A stretch of DNA of 64,000 nucleotides from Allacma fusca (taxonomy: Eukaryota; Arthropoda; Collembola; Symphypleona; Sminthuridae), in the NCBI GenBank assembly GCA_947179485.1, contig OX359245.1:31049067-31113066 (forward strand), given 5' to 3'. Made by a program: the position numbers and the translations under genes. The notes beneath the pieces are model-generated. The model did no database searches, was not told the origin of the DNA, and saw only the letters and a list, made by a program, of their open reading frames with translations. This document shows, piece by piece, positions 1 through 12,736 of the stretch (within the stretch, counting starts at the first letter, position 1; the number at the start of each line of letters is the position of its first letter).

Positions 1-2259
1 CTCAATTATTTAATTTGGTCAATGCCAAAGCCGGCAATTATTCTCTACGCAAATCTTTTTAGGGAAGCAAAAAATTAAACTCTCAAGTATACATACATAG
101 ATAAGACCAGCAGAGAAAAAAACAAGTTTTGGGGGATAAATATGTACGCACGGGAGTTTCTCTTGGGAAGGGATTCTTGTCAGCTGTGGATGGAGCGTAG
201 ATTTTAAGGTGAGTGCAGATTTTACTGTATAGGTATTTTTGTAACATGTGTAAAACTCCTCCTTTTCTCAAGCGTGTACACAGGTAAAGAGGTAAAGCTA
301 GATTCCATCCCTGGGAACGTGATAAAAGTATGTTCACAGCTCTTGTTAAAATTAGCTTGGGTATAAAGACATGGAGCTTTAGCCTGTCATAAATGTGTAG
401 TCAGCTTCCAATTTATTCCCTTTAGTTCTGAAGTAAATTGTCATTCAGTCCGCATAGCATTCTATATGTACGTCTGGACATTTATGGACATATCATGAGC
501 TGCTATATGTAACCCTCAATAAATTGTTATCAATCAAGTGCGTAATATACGTACAGTGATCTCGCCCTATTCGACATGGCCTTTTAAGATTTTAATCTTT
601 AGGAATAAAAACGCGTGTGTCAATCTGCCCCATACATTTTATCCCATGACCCTCGAACTTGGAGCTATTCTCCTAAATTCCTGTATCCTCAAGGCCTTTG
701 AGTATACTTCTGGAGGGGCTTATTTTTAGAGGGAGTGGACTGCATATATTTTTTATTACCTGTCCACATATACCTATCAATATCTCAATGGAATTTTGCT
801 GCTAGAAAATACACACTAGAATTTACAGGAGGCACTCCTGCTCCCCATCGAATGAGATTTTCTTACATTCATTAAAGGTGAAGGAACGCATGGGATTTTC
901 AAGCAACTCAGCGCCCAGATATTTCCCCCTTTTTACGGAGATCCTGTTTACAGCTCAAATGCCAATTGCCAATGCAAAATGATACAGTGAGTCATTACTG
1001 TTTCCAAAAAAGTAGGATTTCCCAGGATTTTTCAAGGAAACTCATCCCTGGAAATGTACCTGTAAGTGATACGGATGTTTAGCACATATTCACTACAACT
1101 GGAACAAAATCCATACTTTTGTTACAAGGAAAAGGGCAAAAATTTATAAATGCTTTTGTAAGAGCAAAAAAAACTTTAAAACGTTGACCGCCCAATAAAA
1201 ACATCCCCTTGAACCGAAATAGTTTTTGTATTGGTAATCGACATAAGATGGGACGCTTAAATAAAAAAAATCTACTATTTTCCCCATAACTTTAAGAATC
1301 TTTGACGGAAAATTTTATAAAACATTTTTGTATTCAGGATTTTATCAAATAAAATAAATTAATTGGCAAGGAGCTAAAATATCCCAAATTGCTTAACAGA
1401 TGGTTGAACATTCTCTAAAATTTTATATTTGTAAGGTATATATAGCAGGCGAATTTTTTAAATAATTATTATTCTAATCCCAAGCGAAGCTTTCAAAAGT
1501 GAAATTACGCCTTATGAAAATTATGGAATAATAATTCCAAATCCCTATTCACTTTACTTGTGGAACTTGCCACCAAAGTAAGATAAAATAGGTGTGAGAA
1601 AGATGGTATCAAAATGATTTAAATTATGTAAATTCCAAAATTTCACATGCATTTCCTTAAGGCTTTAGCTCAAAAATTAGACGCAAATGCATCAGTGCAG
1701 GTTTCAAGCATTTAATTTCTAATGCGGTAGCTTTTTTTTCAAAGCAACTTTTAAAACGTACTATTTTCCGACACGCTTAGTACAAGGTGTTGGGGGATGT
1801 GATGATTGTATGAAATTTTATCCCCTGGTTTCCTATACAACCCCTGGAGGTTGACATGTGGCGAAGTTTCGACGTACGATACAAATGGACGAACTGGATT
1901 GGTAATCCCGTTTAGCTCCAACGCAAATATATCAAGGTAATTACAGTTCTGGGAGAGTCCTAATAACTTTCCCAGTGATATTTCCGACTCCAGTAATTAA
2001 TTTCGAACCATTCCCGTCACTTAGGACGTCACACCAGGCCCAAGCACACATTACATTGAATCAGACACAAATGTTTTTTTTTAATGCTGAAATAATTAAT
2101 TAGAGTAATAACAAGTGTCAGGGTCAGTGTAATATTTATGGCAAATCCTGACATCACATTATATAAGTAACCCGAAATAACAGGAATTGCATAACTTTGA
2201 ATGTATAAATATGCATAGGCTATTATGACATGCATTGAATTAAAATATTTGAGGGATCT
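1..2259. other. AT-rich intergenic sequence downstream of ABCA-1
   Basis: No gene is recognisable here. The only open frames are short (up to about 84 codons) and show no family motif. It is the 3' flank of the ABCA-1 gene, whose stop codon is at 2260-2262 on the minus strand. No clear AATAAA polyadenylation signal was found just past that stop, so the end of the transcript cannot be placed. Confidence 0.6.
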
Positions 2260-5200
2260 CTATTCCTCATAAGCTTTGGAAAGGGTAGTGAAATTAAAGA
2301 AAACTTGCTCCAAACTAGTTTGACCTACAGAGTAAGCATCTAAATTAAATTGTTCCTTGGCTTTCTCCATCACGGCAAAAAGTTTGGCCCACTTTGTCCC
2401 CTTCCCAGGGACATAATACTGAACGAAGCCCGGATGAGAGTCTTTGAGCTCACAGTCTGGGAAATGATTTTTGATGAAATCTTTCAGCCCTTGTAGTTCA
2501 TATTCCCAAGGTTGTAAATTCCCTGAGAGCCCCTCCCCGGGTTCTTTTTTTGATGAGGCGGTGCTGGTGTAACTGAGCTGGGCCACAATACTGTAGCCCT
2601 CCCCAAATTTATTTTTCAGGTGTTGGGGGGACCCTAAACAACGGAACCTCCCGTCGACCATGATCCCTAATCTGGAGCATAGAGCCTCACATTCTTCCAT
2701 GCTATGGGAGGTGATCACCACAGAAGTTCCGGACTCCCGGAGGTGATTGACAGCATTCCAGACATGACGTCTTGCCACTGGATCCAGCCCTGTGGTTGGC
2801 TCGTCGAAAAATACTACAGAAGGGTTGCCGAGCATTGCTACGGCTGTAGAGAGCTTGCGTTTATTCCCGCCACTATTTGAGAAAAACCATTGGTTAGAGT
2901 TTGGGCCTCTTCTAATGTTATAACTCCTTTGGAAATCCATGGTTTTTTTTTAAACAATTGTAAGACAATTTTAAATAAATATTATGGTGATTACCTATAT
3001 GCCCCAACTTTCTTGTCAATGTGTCGAGTGAATAGCAACTTCTCCGCCAAGTTATCCGTAATCCTGTCAATATGACTTTCCTTAATTCCAATTAGGTTTG
3101 CAAACATTCGGATGGTTTCTCTTCCCGTGAGTTGCTCTATGAGGGCGTCAAATTGTGGACAGTAGCCCAGGTTTTTGTAGACATCTGTCAGGTTCTTCCT
3201 CACACTGTTTTTACATAAGAAGATATCCCCATTTGTTATTGGGATGTCCCCAGTGATCATTTTGAACAGTGTGGTTTTCCCAGCGCCATTAACCCCCAGA
3301 AGTCCAAATGTTTCGCCTTTGGGGACGCCCAAACTCAGTTTCTTCACTGCGGTGAATTTCCCGTTGTAGACTTTTCTTACGTTTCTAAAATTAGGAGAAT
3401 TTTTTTTTTTGTAAATTATTATTTTATATACGCCCAATTATTAAATAGCCACAGATAAAAATATATGAAAAATTGTGTAATAAATATTTACTACTCAACA
3501 CATGAGTAAAAAATGCTAACCTTAGGACTAAATTATCGGTTTTGAAAACGTCACTCAAACTTGTACCGCTGATGCGCTCTCCTTCTTTAATCACATCTTC
3601 GTCATCGGGCTCTGTAGGAATCAGTTTTACAATTTCATATAAAAAGATACACAAACGGCTCTTTAATTTTTTTTTTAAATTGGCAGATATATTTTGCGAA
3701 TGTAAATTCTTACCGTCATCTTTACTTGCTGAATCTAATTTCATGTAGTTATTGTTGCGGAATAGGGCAGCTATTTTAGCAAAAATATGGTTTTCTATGC
3801 AGAAGACCCATACAAAAAATACTATTCCAAAGCAAAATAAAGATAAGAGATTCTTTCCTATTCCTGAAACCTCCCATGCGTAGAAGCTTTCTTGAACTGT
3901 AAATATTGAAATATCAGTTAGATTTCATAAGCACAAAAATTGTACAATATAAATGGATTTAATTGTTAGAACTCAATTGGGTCCGGGAGACTCATTTAAT
4001 TTTAAAATCAATTTTGCAAAATTATGCTATCAAAAGCGCAATTTTTGCAAACTGGATTTTTAAATTTTATTAATAATTTGGCTTAAAACCATTCTTATCA
4101 AAAATATTAATCATTTTTGTACAACTCACATTTTCGACAACAAATGAAATTTTTATCCAGTTGACACATGGACTCCAAATTAAAGTTGCCACAGACGTCC
4201 TTCAGGTCATGATGAACGGTTATTTGAAGAATGCCCATTCCAAGGGCATAATTTGGCACAAATATGAAAACATCATGTAAAGTTGTTGCCAGATCAATCA
4301 GACCCAGTTCTGGATTTTCGAGCGCGAGTACCATCACCATGGCCGCCAGTCCTGGATCCAAGAAATATCGATTATTTAAAGTTTTTTTGTTAAAACATTT
4401 ATAAATATTATGACCAATTACTAGCTGCCTTAGTCCCGCTAAGAATAAATAATTCGAACTTACCCGATGCAGAATTCAAAAGCGTCATCCTTGCAAATCC
4501 ACTGGCAGGAATGGTGAAGACAAAGGAAAACAAGGCCATCATGGAGATCATACACCAGCCATGGACAAAACACAAGATCAAAAACCACATCATAACCTCC
4601 AAGTTATGAAACTGTTGGATGTTCATCATAATCAATATGAGGAGCATCAGAACGCAGGGAAGCATGTAGTTGACAATGTCGATGAGGACTGATCCGGCGT
4701 AAAAAATCGGGGTCTTCAGCCCCGCTACAAACTGCAAATGTTTTGCTCCGATCATGCGCTCATGCACCGGGAAAATAATGAACGCCGCCCCCATCACACC
4801 CAACACAAACTCAATGGTCCAGCCACAGAAAAACCCAAGCGTAAAGACGTTCCCGGCCTGCTTAATACTGTCCACATCGCTGTAGTCAAAGGGATGGTTC
4901 ACCACTGAAATTTCCTTTTGAACCCCGAAAGCCCGTAAAACTCCGTTGGATATAAAATTGAGAGCCACAGGTGGATTGTGGAAGGGTTGATTATTAAAAA
5001 ACCCTACAAAATTAGTAACCACTCCTTTCGATGTATTCTTCGTGGTTTGCTCCAACCCAATCATTATCTTCGAATCGGCGTAGCGCAAGTTTGAAGTTGC
5101 TTTTTCCAGGAAAATATTTGATAAAGAACCATTCGCAAAATTCTCCATGTCATATTTGCTTGACACGAAATCTTTGTATCCTTCACAAATTTTGTTTCCA

Positions 5201-8200
5201 ACTTCGCAATTCGTTAGGGTAACAGTGCGACCGATGAATTCGTATCTCTGCAAACATAAAATGGTTCCAGAACTTTCCAATTTTAACAATCACAGCAAAG
5301 CAAGCATGTGTTTTAATGAATACATCACACAAAAATAATTAGGGCTTAAAAAGGTTTAAATTTTGTATAGTAGTGAAAATATTTACATCCAACGATGCAC
5401 GGAACGGCATCGGAGTCGTAAGGCCTGGTAAAGATTTAAAGCACATCATTGCCAGGGTCAAGGCAGCAACGGGTATGAAAATTTGAAGTGTCGCAAGTCC
5501 AGGGTTTCTCAGTAAGAAAAATATTTTTTTGACAAATATTGTTTTTAACTGTTGCCGAGTCAACTCTAAACCTTCATATCGGGGTCCATCAGCTTCAAAA
5601 GTTTTGCCTAACATGGGCGTTTCAGGGTTGTCCATATCTAAAGTTTTGCTATCCCCTTTGTGATGTTTTCTGGCATCATCGACACCTTCATCCTCATGTA
5701 TTTTTCCTGCCCTAAAATGATATTACCAATACAGTTAAAAAATTGACATTTACATTTTTTATAAAAAAAGTCCTGAAAAATAAAGCTTACCTCATAAAAA
5801 CCTCTTCCATTGTGGTGTTACCCACGCCAAAGCTAGAAATCCCCAGAAGATCCATATGCTTCTCCAAGTCATCAAAAAGCGCGGCAAATTTTGAAGATTC
5901 ATCATCCGGCAAGGAATAACTTAACTCCGCCCCTATATCATCTTTAATCTGAATTGAGTCGATTTTGTTCTGAAGGAATTTGGTGATCTGTCCAGGAACA
6001 CACTCCGGCTTCTTCACAATTATCAAATTATGGAACCCCCCATATTTTTTCTTGAGAAATAAGGAACGCCCACAACATCTCACGTTCCCTTCTGCCATGA
6101 TAGCAATACGATCTCCAAGTAAATCTGCTTCCTCCATAAAATGCGTCGAGAGGATAACTGTCCGGCCGAATTTTTCACTCTGGATCAAATCCCAGGTTGA
6201 TCTTCGCGCTCCGGGGTCCATACCCGAAGTAGGCTCGTCCAGTAGCACCGCCTAAGGTACCCAATGAAATTTGTTGAAATTGTCTTGCCTTTTATTATTT
6301 TTTGCAGGACATAATTCCATACTACATCAAATTTCTGATTTATTTATTTTTAATTTAATTAAATAAATTAAATATTCCACAGAAATTTCCTCACCTTTGA
6401 CCCGGCGCAGAAGGCAATGCCAACAGATAACTTCCGTTTCATTCCCCCACTTAAGGTATGCGCTTGCGCATGTCGTTTGGACTCAAAACCAAGGATTTCA
6501 ATCATTCGATCTGCTTCTTGATCCGCTTTAGAAGCGCTGTATCCTTTAAGCTTCACATTTTCCAGTTATTTTTTTTTACAAATTCTGACAAATGACATAA
6601 AATGATTTTGTATTTCAGACACTCAAGACAATAAACCTACCAATGAAAAGAACTTGATATGTTCCTCTACTGTGAGTTCATCGAAAAGAACATTGTACTG
6701 AGGACAGAGGCCCAGACTCCCCCGAACTGCCGTCATGTCCTTGCAGATATCGAACCCATTTACGATAGCAGTTCCTGAGGTTGGGGTGACCAAGCCTTAA
6801 AACATTTTTAAACAAATTATTTTGAAACATTTTTTTATTTTCAGGATCTTCGGCAAGAGAAAAATCAATGGTCACTTATGGAGATCGCTTCTTTTGTAAC
6901 TACCTGTAAGCATGGACATCGTGGTTGTTTTCCCAGCCCCATTATGACCCAACAACGCTGTGACCTGGTTCTCAAAAAATTTCAGCTCCAGATTCTTAAC
7001 TGCCACATTATTTCGAAAGACTTTCCTCATCCCTTTAATATGAATGCCTGCATTCAAGTGTGGAGGATCGGACTCAAAAAACTCAGTCTTGCTCTTCATA
7101 TCAATCAACTCTTCCTCCAAGAGTGGTTCTTGTTGCACTCCGTCCGTCCAGTACCATTTCTGATTGTGAGTCAACAAAATTAATTTAATCCTCTTAGAGA
7201 TATATCACGAACGTGTATATCGTTAAAAATGTTTTGGTGTCCCAAATTTTGTTCTTGTAGCGTAAATTTAAAAAAATTACCGTGAAAGGGAAATACCATG
7301 GCAGAGGGACACCATACTTGCCAGGCCAGACCAGCTCAATGTAAAATCCAGCAACCATGCAAACCCCAGCATTGACCAGCATCATGACCATGCTGTCGAA
7401 AATACAAAAGGAGTCATCCGGAGTGACCCCATCCATAATATTCTCCCATTGGATCCCTTTCCCACTCCCCTCAAACATGGCAAAGATATAGCAGGCATAA
7501 CTGGCAGGGATATTTCCCAGAAGGAAACATGAAGCATATTTCCAAACCCTGGTCATCATATTGATCCTTGGGAATATTAAGGCAAAGGGTATGAAATTTA
7601 TTCCCCAGATGAATCCAGCGGTCGTGGCAGCAGCGTTTGCTATAATCAAGTAATTACAGAATTTAAAATTCATTGTTATTAAACATTGTCAAATATCAAT
7701 GTGGATTTTAGCTCCTAATGAGTACAGTGCACTCCCTTTGTATCCTTCAGGTACGTCTCTTATTCTGTATTCAAATGCTCTTGTAACAATAAAATTGTAA
7801 CATGACGGTAAATAGAATTATCTCAAAATATTCATGTCCCTACGATAAAAAAAACATGTACTAGGGAATCTCTAATGAGGATGAGTACAATAACTACATC
7901 CGTGTGAACTCCCTTTTAACCATCTGTAATTATTCGAGTTTCCAGGGAATTTTTGTTTAAAACATTTTTTATACAAAACAATCCTAACCACTTGATATTC
8001 AAGTTTATCTCAAGCTTGAAGTTTACGGTGACACCCAAAAATTAAAAACTAAAATCTAGTTTTTTATTATCAATCGGCACGTGCAAAATTAATTGACAAG
8101 ACTGAGGTTTGGGGAAGTGCTGAGGCCTCAGTTCATATAAAAAAAAAAGCTATAAAGATAATTGATTTTATATAATCACTCCTTTCAAATATACACTTCC

Positions 8201-11200
8201 TTAACAATGGTCAACTTGGGATTCACTAGGCAGTTCAGAGCCTTATTTGAATTCGAAGCAACTTCTACATAAAATTCAGATGCGAAGCCCCTAAGTGCAG
8301 AATCTTGTTTGAGGCTACGATGCATAAAATTACATAAATTTCCTTCACTGTTCACTGAATAAGTCATACATCAATTATTCTCAAGAATCTTCAATAATAA
8401 TTGAAGTTTAAATCTGAAATTCATCCCTTTTGTTTCTGGAGAACTGCGTCTCAAATTTAGCTCCTTAGAATTTTAAATTTAAATTTTAGAATTAGAAATT
8501 TGACTAAAATGTTAACTTATTAAAATTTTTATTTAAAGATTTCAATCTAAAAGGATCGGACTTGTTATAGAAGCCACGGGGCATTTTTTAACATCTCTTT
8601 CCTTGTCTCTAAAAGAAGTTAAAATCCTCAAATGAGAGTGTCTTTTAAGAATAAAAAAAATTAAAATTGTATGCAACTTGTAATTTTTAAAAATATTTGT
8701 GCCCCTTTTAGATTTTTTTTCCAGTGGCCAGATAGAACAATGCTTTGGCATGGATCCTCAATCACCTGTAGCAAATAGCGCTGACATCAAAAAACTGAAG
8801 CCAATGACAGTAATGGAATGACACATGAGGACAGTCATAATAAGGAAGCTATCCGTCTCCGTGAGGATCGACCTTTGACCCGAGAGCTTCAACTTCACAA
8901 GCATTAAGAGCAATGCTGACGCTAGTCCCAGCAGCACAAAAGCCTTCACGAACCAAGCCGTCCAGTGGAGCCAATTAGGGAGTCCCATAATTTTCATATA
9001 TTCCTACACAATAATAATAATTATACAATAAATACCTATAGAGATGTGACAGGGCCCATTTTTCTAAACACCATAATTTTAGGGCAAAAAAAAACATCCA
9101 GTCAGATGAGGACCAAACCTTGAGCCGGCACTCCTTCTCATGTACGATGGACTTGGTGATGCTCATCACGGGGTAGAGATAAGCAAAGCAAAGGAAGTAG
9201 CAAAACCAGACTTGGAGAGCGGACGTGAACTTATCCTCTGTGTATGCCGGGTATGGGAATCTCTGCATTTGAACATTGTACTGGTCATAATCCTCCCTCT
9301 CCGTCTCGTTCAGGAACGTTTTGATCACAGACCGTTCGATCGCATTTTGAAGGTACAAGAATCCTTCCTCGTAGTAACCTTCAGGATATTTGTCTCCAAT
9401 TATGGTACAATCTTATATTTTATGGGAGCTAGTAGTATAAGCTCCCTATAGTTTGTTTTTAACATAGATTTCTTGTTTTTTTTTAAGGAGACAAATAATA
9501 CGGGGCACCCTGAGACGGGAGTATTTCTAAGAAGAAAACGCTTGAACTAGGGGGTCCCTAATTGGAACAAGAAATTTTTGCACTTACCGGGAAATCCTCC
9601 ATCGTTCTTCCCTGACCTTGGCCCAGGGTTTGTGAAAATAGGGTAGAGAGTCTCAGTGAACCAGGACGGTTTGAGGAACATTCGCTCTGAGAAAAGTTCA
9701 TACTCTGTCCTTTGGAAAGCTGGAAACCTCAGTGTGTACTAGAATTTTAGAATTTCTTTTTTTTAGAATTTCTAGAACGAGATAATTTTACATCACAGCC
9801 CATAATTACCACAGAGTTCATTACATACATACACATGTACTTCCAACACGCACAGTCTCCAAGATTACTTCCCAATAATTTCCTCCTCATCACATTGACA
9901 TTGAATGGTCTGAGATGAAGCATGTTTTTTTCAACTGCCATTATTATTTCTCAGTGAAGTTCACATGTCTCAATGTAACCTTCCTACAAATTATACTCAA
10001 ACTATAGTACAGAAGATTCTTACATGAGATTAAATGCATGGAGTCAAAAGCAAGGGCTTGTGAACATATCAATCACATCAAATTATATCGATCGGCAGAA
10101 CTAAAACAAAATTGCAGTGGGATATTGGATTTTTTTACTAACTATATTACCTACATTCAAAATTTAATGAAAACCTTCAAAAAATATAATATCCACCTAT
10201 AATTATTATTCCACCCTCGAGGTTCCAATATCTGAAAATTTTCTGGAAGCACGTAAAATTATTTCCAGTCAAAGTCCTTCAAAAATTTCCTTCCAACTGT
10301 ACAATTAACGTGGACAAAAAAAGTGTGTTTTTTGTTACACGGGACTTAAAACACTACTGTAAAAATTCTTGCAAACTTGAACAGTAAGTAATTCACATTT
10401 GTAAAATATTGAGGGATTATACATACTGCATTTGTAATTATGAATGATTCAAAACCGGTTGTCCAAGTTTTTTTTTTTTTAAATACATAGTAGATATCCC
10501 AAGGGACATACGCTCTGGACTTACTCTCAAGGAATGACTCATTTATTTTTGTTTTGGTGATAAAATTAATATTCAGAGTCTTACCTCAATATTTTCTGCG
10601 TTCTCCAAAGACGGAAAAACGACTCCAGCCAGGACCGGGGAGGTTACGATCGGATTCCCAAAAAAATCCTTAGACACTACGAGCCCTCTGGAGCTGTTGT
10701 CGTACGCTTCCACTAATTCTTCCTCCGAAGGAAATGCTATGACTGTTTTGTGTTTCAGAAAATTTTATCATTATTCCCTCAAATTCACATCCCATATGAC
10801 AGGAAAATAATCCCTGGGTTTTCCTACAACATTTTTTGTATTTACCCTTCCCTTGGAAATTCTAATCTTCCTAGCAGGGGGGTCAGAATAGCCAGAAAAA
10901 ACTTATAATGTCCATGTTTATTTAAATTTCAAGAGAGTACGCAAAATCCCCAAATATTTTTCTGGCTCAAGCAAAACAACAATAACAAAGTTATAGCTAA
11001 ACTAAGGACACATTGTACGCAAACATTGAAGGAAAACAACCATAATATTTGAAGTTCTGATAAAATTAACTGCGAAGATCCCTCAATTTTTTTCCTTTAT
11101 TTTTACATCTATCATTTGTGTATCGAAAATCTTGTCCTTAATTATTTAATGACGAGATCAATTTTTGAAAAAATAAACTCACAATCATAATCCAAGCGCC

Positions 11201-11735
11201 TCGCCTCAAAATAATTTTTCTTCACAGATTCCATAATGTCATCCCAGTAAGGGGTACTTGGGGTGTAGAATATTTTATTGCTGTAAAAAAATAAAAAATA
11301 AAAACATGAAAAAAATGAAGTCATTAATTAAAGGACAAAAAAACACTCACATTGTATATTGCCTCAACAAAGGCTCATTATATTGTTATAATAAAATCTA
11401 ATTAAGGTGAGAGACCCAATTAGTCCTCTTAATTAACTTGTCATCAAAACTCACGTTGATGTCCTCAGCACGCTGGGAACAGTTCTCACGTCAAATGGGT
11501 TGAACGTCGTGGGTTCTTGGACTGTTGTCACAGGCATGGCAATCCGGAGGATCCCAAAAGCACTCATAAAAACTAATGGGATAAAAATCTCTATAGCAGT
11601 ATGGAGCTTATTACGGATCTGGACCTTAAAATTTTTCCACATGAGGAGCTTAAATTTCCGGACCCATATGAAGCCCGGACAGTTCCTATTTCGAAACGTT
11701 CGAAGTTTCCTCTTATTACTTTGAGACTCCGCCAT
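2260..11735 (-). CDS. ABCA-1: ABCA3-like full ABC transporter (18 coding exons, 1726 aa)
   Basis: ABCA-family full transporters (TMD1-NBD1-TMD2-NBD2) use ATP to move phospholipids or sterols across membranes; ABCA3 is the closest vertebrate type. Coding exons in transcript order: 11735-11455, 11280-11183, 10742-10585, 9738-9588, 9378-9119, 9003-8766, 7639-7281, 7159-6904, 6795-6641, 6550-6395, 6251-5791, 5711-5387, 5247-4464, 4351-4130, 3896-3714, 3611-3521, 3384-2995, 2872-2260. They total 5181 nt, in frame. Seen: near the N-terminus KLLMWKN, which fits the xLxxKN trafficking motif known from ABCA3; NBD1 Walker [10 protein letters not shown] (about 586), CPQYNVLF Q-loop, LSGGMKRK signature (about 685), Walker [10 protein letters not shown] (about 706), [10 protein letters not shown]-loop; NBD2 Walker [10 protein letters not shown] (about 1423), YSGGNKRK signature (about 1522) split by the last intron, Walker [11 protein letters not shown] (about 1542). 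The start MAES matches MVES in the two paralogues. Odd points: the exon 10 acceptor (tgtgaag) has a poor pyrimidine tract, and F replaces L before the NBD2 catalytic DE. Intron 6 is the longest (1.1 kb). Substrate is unknown. Confidence 0.93.
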
Positions 11736-12000
11736 CCTAAAACCTTCTCCAGTGAGGGATCCCGTCCAACTGAGTGAGTCCTCAGAATTTCGACAATTTA
11801 TTTGAGATATGCTCCATTGAGACAAACCAGTTTTAGCATTTGGACTCCACAATATGCATATAAAGATCTGTATTCCCCTTGCACTTTTTTTTTTTTTTTT
11901 ACACTGATAAACAATTGAGCTGGAAGGGCTGGGAAACCATTGATGCATCCTCTGATGCAAAATCCTCCCCTTTCCATATACATCTGTATAGGGGTACTAT

Positions 12001-12008
12001 CTTTTATA
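12001..12008 (-). promoter_or_regulatory. candidate TATA box for ABCA-1
   Basis: On the minus strand the sequence TATAAAAG lies about 270 bp upstream of the ABCA-1 start codon, a good match to the metazoan TATA consensus. A start site about 30 bp downstream would give a 5' UTR of roughly 235 nt. In AT-rich DNA such a match can arise by chance, so this is only a candidate. Confidence 0.3.
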
Positions 12009-12101
12009 CAGTATCCAGCTCCAGTCTGTATATTATACAAGTGGAGGTGTAAATATTTACAAAAATCTATACAAGTTTGACCGCTTAATTAAATTGCCCG
12101 C

Positions 12102-12123
12102 AGAGAGAGAGAGAGAGAGAGAG
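12102..12123. repeat. (GA)n microsatellite
   Basis: About eleven perfect GA dinucleotides, roughly 370 bp upstream of the ABCA-1 start codon. A matching CT tract lies at nearly the same distance upstream of ABCA-3. Confidence 0.9.
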
Positions 12124-12708
12124 TATACCCCTTTAGTGTTTCATGACCTATAAGAAACATATGGGGGATAATAGAGCAGATGTCATTATATGGGTCTTTT
12201 TATGGACACTATTATGTAAATACGTGTCTTGAAAAAGATAAAAGTCCGCATAGGGACCAGGCTGTACATACTAAATATGTACAGCATTCTGTGCAAAAAA
12301 ACCTGGCAATGTTCCTATATGGCAGGTAGGAAGAAAAATTAATGTTGCTGGTGACGGGAATGCGTGCAAATAATTTTGCTCATATAAGAAACGAATGTTC
12401 CTATAAAATAGTCCCTTATAGCTAGAGGCTTTTGGATTGAGTTTGTCCATCCGTGCATTTTGCAAGCTACTCCAGAACAGTGTACTGTCCCTGTAAGGGG
12501 ACCCCTGGCAAGAGGCTCTTCATTTAAGAACCAAGTCAAAATATTAAGACAAAAATATTCTAATCAAAGTTACTGGATTTACTACAGTTTTTCTGTTAAC
12601 AAAAAAATATTGGGCACTTTGTAAGGGCCAGATTTTGAGAGACTGAGGGGTGCTTGTATAAAGGGATGATACTGTACACTTGGACATTATCATTAGCTTT
12701 ATCTTTTC

Positions 12709-12736
12709 CGTGTGTGTGTTTGTGTGTGTGTGTGTA
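12709..12736. repeat. (GT)n microsatellite
   Basis: GT dinucleotide run with one interruption (tgtgtgtgtt then tgtgtgtgtg), in the spacer upstream of ABCA-1. Confidence 0.9.

Noticed and set aside
3424..3744. Intron read-through frames extending ABCA exons, for example the long frame over ABCA-1 exons 15-16
   Set aside because: Comparison of the three paralogues shows conserved splice borders at 3521-3611 and 3714-3896, so the extra residues are intronic.
11451..11960. Longer N-terminus for ABCA-1 upstream of 11735
   Set aside because: The extra residues have no counterpart in ABCA-2 or ABCA-3, both of which start at MVESKRK; the ATG at 11735 aligns with these.
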